Shown piece by piece: positions 59,676 through 64,000 of a DNA stretch of 64,000 nucleotides. Each line of letters begins with the position of its first letter. Positions within the stretch are counted from its first letter, which is position 1. The stretch spans positions 1-64,000 of the forward strand of contig JAWPHD010011232.1 in assembly GCA_037043455.1 (NCBI GenBank), read 5' to 3'. Under the pieces are notes generated by a model that did no database searches, was not told the origin of the DNA, and saw nothing but the letters and a program-made list of their open reading frames with translations. The DNA comes from Cyrtodaria siliqua. Taxonomy: Eukaryota; Mollusca; Bivalvia; Adapedonta; Hiatellidae. The translations under genes were made by a program, and so were the position numbers.

Positions 59676-60596
59676 AAGCACTTACATACATAATTAACGT
59701 TTGTCTCAAAAAGTAATGATACAATTTCCTAATATAAAAGTTATAACAATAGAATGTTATAACAATGATAAGGAAATTAATGTCATTTTAAAACACAAAA
59801 GGCAACCATTTGAATACAATGGAAATAATTAGTAGTTAATGGTTGTAAAATACTTTAAGCACGCACACAATTGATTGTGAAAGGTAAATCACGGTCTATT
59901 TAGTTTCTGATATAGATTTACTCTTTTATTGTATGATAGCAAAATTACTGCAATTATTTTTCTATAACTGATTTTTTAAAGGGTTAATTTGCACTAATAT
60001 GTACATGATTGCATTGTATCCCTAGAAGTGTCAAAACAAGTTATTTTATTTGATGATTACATTCTGACTTTTGTCTCTAACATTTATTATAACAGCGAAT
60101 ATTCATATCTCAGTTATTGTGACAGATTAGTGTGACAGTATGGATTTTTCGTTTCAAAAAACACACTCAATCGGTCAGTAAAGAATCTTTTTTTCTGAGA
60201 GGCTAATACATTTTGCGTAGAAAAATCACCAAAAGTGCATCAAAATATTTCACTGCTGCATAAATATATGCTTATATGATATATCTTCAAGCCCGATCAT
60301 CTAAAATACATGAGCTGAGAAAATTGGATTTCACCAGAAAATGATATTCTTTACTTCCGGTGATTCTATATACTCAAGGCACTGTATGCATATGTGCAAA
60401 AACGAAGCGACAAGTCTATAAGTAACTTTCTTTACCAGATACATTATTGGCACAGGTGTGAACCGTATTTTACAATTTTTACTTATAAAATACATGTGCT
60501 AATTGATTCTCAAAACTCTTTATCGGGAGGTCAGCCAGTTAACAACCCGTCTTCAACGCCCTGTACCAGATCAGAGGACTGAGTGGACTTAACATA
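59676..60596. other. Unassigned AT-rich sequence
   Basis: No gene, RNA or repeat recognised. Confidence 0.35.
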
Positions 60597-60848
60597 TACT
60601 GAGGGGGAAAAGTTTAGCAAGTTTTTTTAGATGAAATAATACTGTATACAAGATAAACTGACATTTTGGGACTTTACGGGCTTGACCCCTACGTTCATTT
60701 ATTCGTTACGTCATTAAGATGTTCGACTGTTATTGATGTGTGTTTAATAAAATATTGGTGTCTATGGCAGTAGTTTCTTGATTTTACAACCAAAAATGTA
60801 TTATTTCCAGGGTGCAACAAAAACTTGCTAAACTTTTTTCCCTCAGTA
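60597..60848. mobile_element. MITE with TACTGAGGG ends (252 bp)
   Basis: The left end is TACTGAGGGGGAAAAGTTTA, continuing 'gcaagttttt'. The right end reversed is TACTGAGGGAAAAAAGTTTA, continuing 'gcaagttttt'. TA flanks both sides (60595-60596 and 60849-60850). Confidence 0.85.
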
Positions 60849-60850
60849 TA

Positions 60851-61390
60851 TTATTTTAATTTACGAAAGATTTATGAAATAAAACAGATCAAAACGGTCA
60901 GTTTTATTTGAATCTTTAAAATATTCGAATTGTAAAATATCTGTATTATTTTGCCAGGGTTTCTTATGCCAAAATATGAAATTGAAAAATATAAGTTTAT
61001 TAAGTAAAGTATTTAGGGACACTTATAACAAATTATAAGATACGAATGCAACATATATCGGTGTATTAATTAAGTAAAGCACATACCTAATAATAAAAAC
61101 ACAATAATAGTTATTAGGTATGTGAGTAAATTATTTGAAGAATACCTAAATGTAACAATCTAACGCAGTTTACAGAAATCCTGCCGACTGGTTTACGTTT
61201 AAAAATGTGCGACTCGATCATAAATCCGTTGCAAATCACGTTATTTGACGTTAAATCGTCAAAACCCTGCGTCATTTGGTATCATGCCAATGTCAAAAAA
61301 AGTCAGTAAAAGTGACATTTGCAACAGTATTACATTCGCTTAAGCAACAGTGTTACAATCGCTTAACGGTCGCAATTCGTGTTCCAAAAT
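60851..61390. other. Unassigned AT-rich sequence
   Basis: No gene recognised. 'tagcacatacctaataata'-type inverted short repeats lie near 61075-61125. Confidence 0.35.
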
Positions 61391-61396
61391 CTATTT

Positions 61397-61440
61397 TTAT
61401 GGTAAGATGCGATGGCCAGATCGTTGGTAAGATGGCCCTA
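61397..61440 (+). mobile_element. Fragment of the 29957 foldback element
   Basis: 'atggtaagatgcgatggcca' and 'ggtaagatggccctaagagg' match its internal repeats and right end. Confidence 0.5.
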
Positions 61441-61937
61441 AGAGGTTTTTCCCTAGATTAATTTTTTATTTCATTTCCGTTGTTAAATGGTTTTGACATA
61501 TGTTTATTTCAAAATACGCTTAGTGTAAATGAATGACGCGAAATGTTGAAAAACTTAATCGGTGTTTTATTCCAGATAAAGGACCGTTTGCGAGCCACAT
61601 GTGTGTAATTGTGTGTAATTCACAGAATTAAAGTGTGTATTTAAGCGAACGAATGTTGTGGGACTTATAATAGTTTAGTTTGCACTGTGTTCAATGGGCT
61701 TATATGACACCACGTCGGGCAGTCCAAGGGAGATAACTATTGCTATGCTAATATTTAAAGATGCAACAATAGCCATTCGCATTAGACTGGCTCTCGCCTT
61801 TCTGAAACTCATAATTAAAAAACAACACAGCAAATCCTCTTTGAATTATCATACTTGTTGAACGAAAATAAAAGACCGCAAACAACATAATCGAGCATTA
61901 CTTGACTACGATCTGTGCTTTACTGTACATAGTGCAA
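61441..61937. other. Unassigned sequence
   Basis: Only a short duplication, 'gtgtgtaatt' twice near 61601-61620. Confidence 0.3.
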
Positions 61938-62086
61938 GCACGATGACAATATATAGGGTCACAATCACAATCAGAGGCGGCAATATGGCTAAGGGTTGTT
62001 TGGTGAAGCTCCGCGCACTTCGTTAAGACCGCCCCTGACTGTGAATATTCCCCTCAAAATGTGACTCTATATAGTGTCATCGTGAG
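61938..62086. mobile_element. Foldback element of about 150 bp
   Basis: The left arm is 'cacgatgacaatatataggg' + 'tcacaatcacaatcagaggcgg'. The right arm reversed is 'cacgatgacactatatagag' + 'tcacatttt..', then 'cagtcaggggcggtc'. The loop is about 45 bp. Confidence 0.7.
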
Positions 62087-62582
62087 CCTTTCTTATCTGC
62101 TCGAAACTCACACACCCTAATAAAACAATCGTCCTTGCATACACGCAGTATATTCTTTGAAACGTATCGTGAAGTTGTACGACACTTTTATGTTAAACAC
62201 AAACGTGTAACGTTTACATGGATTTTGGATTTTTTGGACTGTTTATAATGTGAGGTTAAATATTTTTGTTTTGTTGTTTAATGTACTTGATAAGAGAAAA
62301 GATAAGGTAAGCATTGTACATATCTGTGTAAATATCGTTAGTTGTGAATAAATAGTCGGATTCAACGTTAGACGTTATATTAAGCATGCGGTTACACGCG
62401 CATGAAAACATGTACATTACATTGCAACAACTACAAACGTGTTCATTACACATGGGTAAACAATTCAAATTCGGGTGAATTTACCAACTGACACAATATT
62501 AAATTAATTAAATAACCCACAATGTTCACAAATGCACAAACAAACATTCTGAAGTTCATGTTAAAACTTCCATTGTTTTTAA
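62087..62582. other. Unassigned AT-rich sequence
   Basis: Minus-strand frames at 62256-62468 and 62446-62682 show no domain. Confidence 0.3.
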
Positions 62583-62886
62583 AGGGACACCCGGCAATCT
62601 TGAAGTATTGACAAATGGGTGTCTCGATGTATACATCCAGTATCATTTTTACTTTTACCCTGGTTACATTTAAATAAATCACCTTTTATGTATTCACTAT
62701 TCGTCTGATTATACTATACGTTTTAATATAGTATTGGTGCAATAATATCAAAAAAATAATTATATGCAAAAACAAATGGCTTAATACAATTCTTATAATT
62801 ATCATTACTGATTGAACAAGGAATTAATGTAGAAAAACTAACGGGACGCCGCGAGTTTTTAAAAATCAAGACTGCCATGTGTCCCT
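62583..62886. mobile_element. piggyBac-like MITE (304 bp, TTAA target)
   Basis: The left end is AGGGACACCCGGCAATCTTG. The right end reversed is AGGGACACATGGCAGTCTTG. TTAA lies immediately outside each end (62579-62582 and 62887-62890). No transposase frame. A TTAA target is characteristic of piggyBac-type transposition. Confidence 0.8.
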
Positions 62887-62890
62887 TTAA

Positions 62891-63650
62891 CAATGCTTAA
62901 TGGATTACTGGGAAATCCCCAACATTCCAATGTGACGTGTTCCAAAATCTATTTTTAGAAACATGTTTTGTATTCCACTGCAGGCAATGAAGGTACTAGG
63001 TATATACTTATTGATAGGTATGTAATAAATCTAAAGATCACGCAAAATATGGATTTAGATTGTAAAATAACAGTTTAATACAATTGATTGTGAACGCTAT
63101 TGTGATATTACACTTCCGTTACTTCAGTTTCGTTTTCCCTTGATGTTACTGACGCTTTATTTTTAAGAACAGGTAGTGTGTACTTTATAGTGTGAATCTT
63201 GTGTGTTTTTATTTGTTTTGCTGTTGTTAGTTTGTTTTGTACACAGTCAGAAAGCCACTTTATACCTACTTTTATAGGTCAACAGTCTCAAAAAACAGTC
63301 CTATAACCCGTTAAGGGTAATTTAGAATAGGTTAATATTGTTTTAATTAACACCCGAGAACATCGGGTGAATGTTAAAATCGGTTAAAATCTGTATCATC
63401 GTCGTTAAAGTTGAAAATAAGCATAGTGTAACTTTAAAGGGGCACGGCAATCTCGTGGTTTTTGTTTGTTTTGCTGTTGTTTGTTTTGTTTTGTTTTAAA
63501 TCTCGACGTCCTCAGGCTGTTTGTAAATGTTTCTACATAGCTTGCATTACTATTAATTAAAAGAATAGTTTAAAGCAAATTGTTTTTGCATATTTCTTAC
63601 TGTTGATTATACTGCATCAATAACATATTTAAACCTATGGTAGAATAACG
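62891..63650. other. Unassigned, with a lone left end of the TTAA-type element
   Basis: 'ctttaaaggggcacggcaat' at 63432-63452 resembles the AGGGACAC end. T/G-rich 'ttgttttgttttg' tracts lie near 63465-63496. No gene recognised. Confidence 0.35.
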
Positions 63651-64000
63651 AGGAACAAGAGGCCCAAGAGGGCCTGTGAACGCTCTACTGGCTGTTATAC
63701 CATTGATGAATCGAGTCGTACTACATGGTGTCTAGAGTGTACACAAGGTTTTTCAAGTATTTGACCTAGTGACCTAGTTTTTGACCCCATGGGACCCATT
63801 TTCGAACTTGACCAAAATATAATTAAGACAACATTTCGACAAAGTTTCATCAAGATCGGGTCAGAAATATGGCCTCTAGAGTGTACTAGTGACCTAGTTT
63901 TTGACCCTGTGTGACCCTGTGTGACCCATTTTCGAACTTTAGCAAGCTATAATTGAGACAAATATTCTGACAAAATTGCATCAAGATCGGGTCAAAAATA
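63651..64000 (+). repeat. Bivalve interspersed repeat, cut by the window end
   Basis: It begins 'aacaagaggcccaagagggc' and has two units with 'gtgacctagtttttgacccc' and 'cccattttcgaacttgacca' (about 63768 and 63888), each followed by 'catcaagatcgggtcag'. No coding. Confidence 0.75.

Overview
The window is AT-rich animal genomic DNA, most likely from a marine bivalve mollusc. The reasons are: one spliced caspase gene with GT-AG introns; long runs without coding sequence; decayed non-LTR retrotransposons; many miniature DNA transposons; and the repeats carrying 'gggccataactc', 'gacggacgacgg' and 'aagaggcccaagagggcct' that are typical of bivalve genomes as I know them. There is no sign of prokaryotic organisation (no operons or RNA operons).

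Layout. 1-2.9 kb: a miniature transposon end and tandem bivalve repeats. 3.07-11.7 kb: an 8.6 kb satellite (39-bp and 35-bp versions of one unit), interrupted in perfect register at 5194-6251 by a CACTA-type element. 11.7-18.7 kb: a decayed multicopy coding family, a 559-bp MITE, a 372-bp tandem duplication and a broken LINE. 19.8-24.5 kb: MITEs and foldback sequences. 25.4-28.7 kb: an interspersed element carrying 28 copies of a 60-bp repeat, next to an inverted partial copy of itself that contains a 415-bp transposon with a 6-bp target duplication. 30.1-32.15 kb: a 44-bp minisatellite beside a foldback element. 35.9-36.6 kb: an unexpanded copy of the 25-kb element. 37.4-38.4 kb: a mariner-like relic.

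39.575-45.14 kb holds the only intact protein-coding gene I can support: a caspase with three coding exons that join in frame to 727 residues (Arg344, His404, Cys458, Trp638-Arg639). It has an unusually long acidic N-terminal region and a long linker between the subunits. Its second intron is filled with tandem arrays and another copy of the interspersed element.

45.5-64 kb is again repeats: two copies of a roughly 410-bp SINE-like retroposon with clear target-site duplications, two relics of one LINE family, a 3.2-kb copy of the interspersed element with two separate internal arrays, a 29-bp array, and several MITEs (TA-flanked and TTAA-flanked).

The strongest candidate for something undescribed is the interspersed element itself. 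About nine copies or fragments lie in this window, and different copies have amplified different internal segments into minisatellites (60, 22, 74 and 42 bp, possibly also 29 bp). Segments that are tandem arrays in one copy are single-copy in the others.
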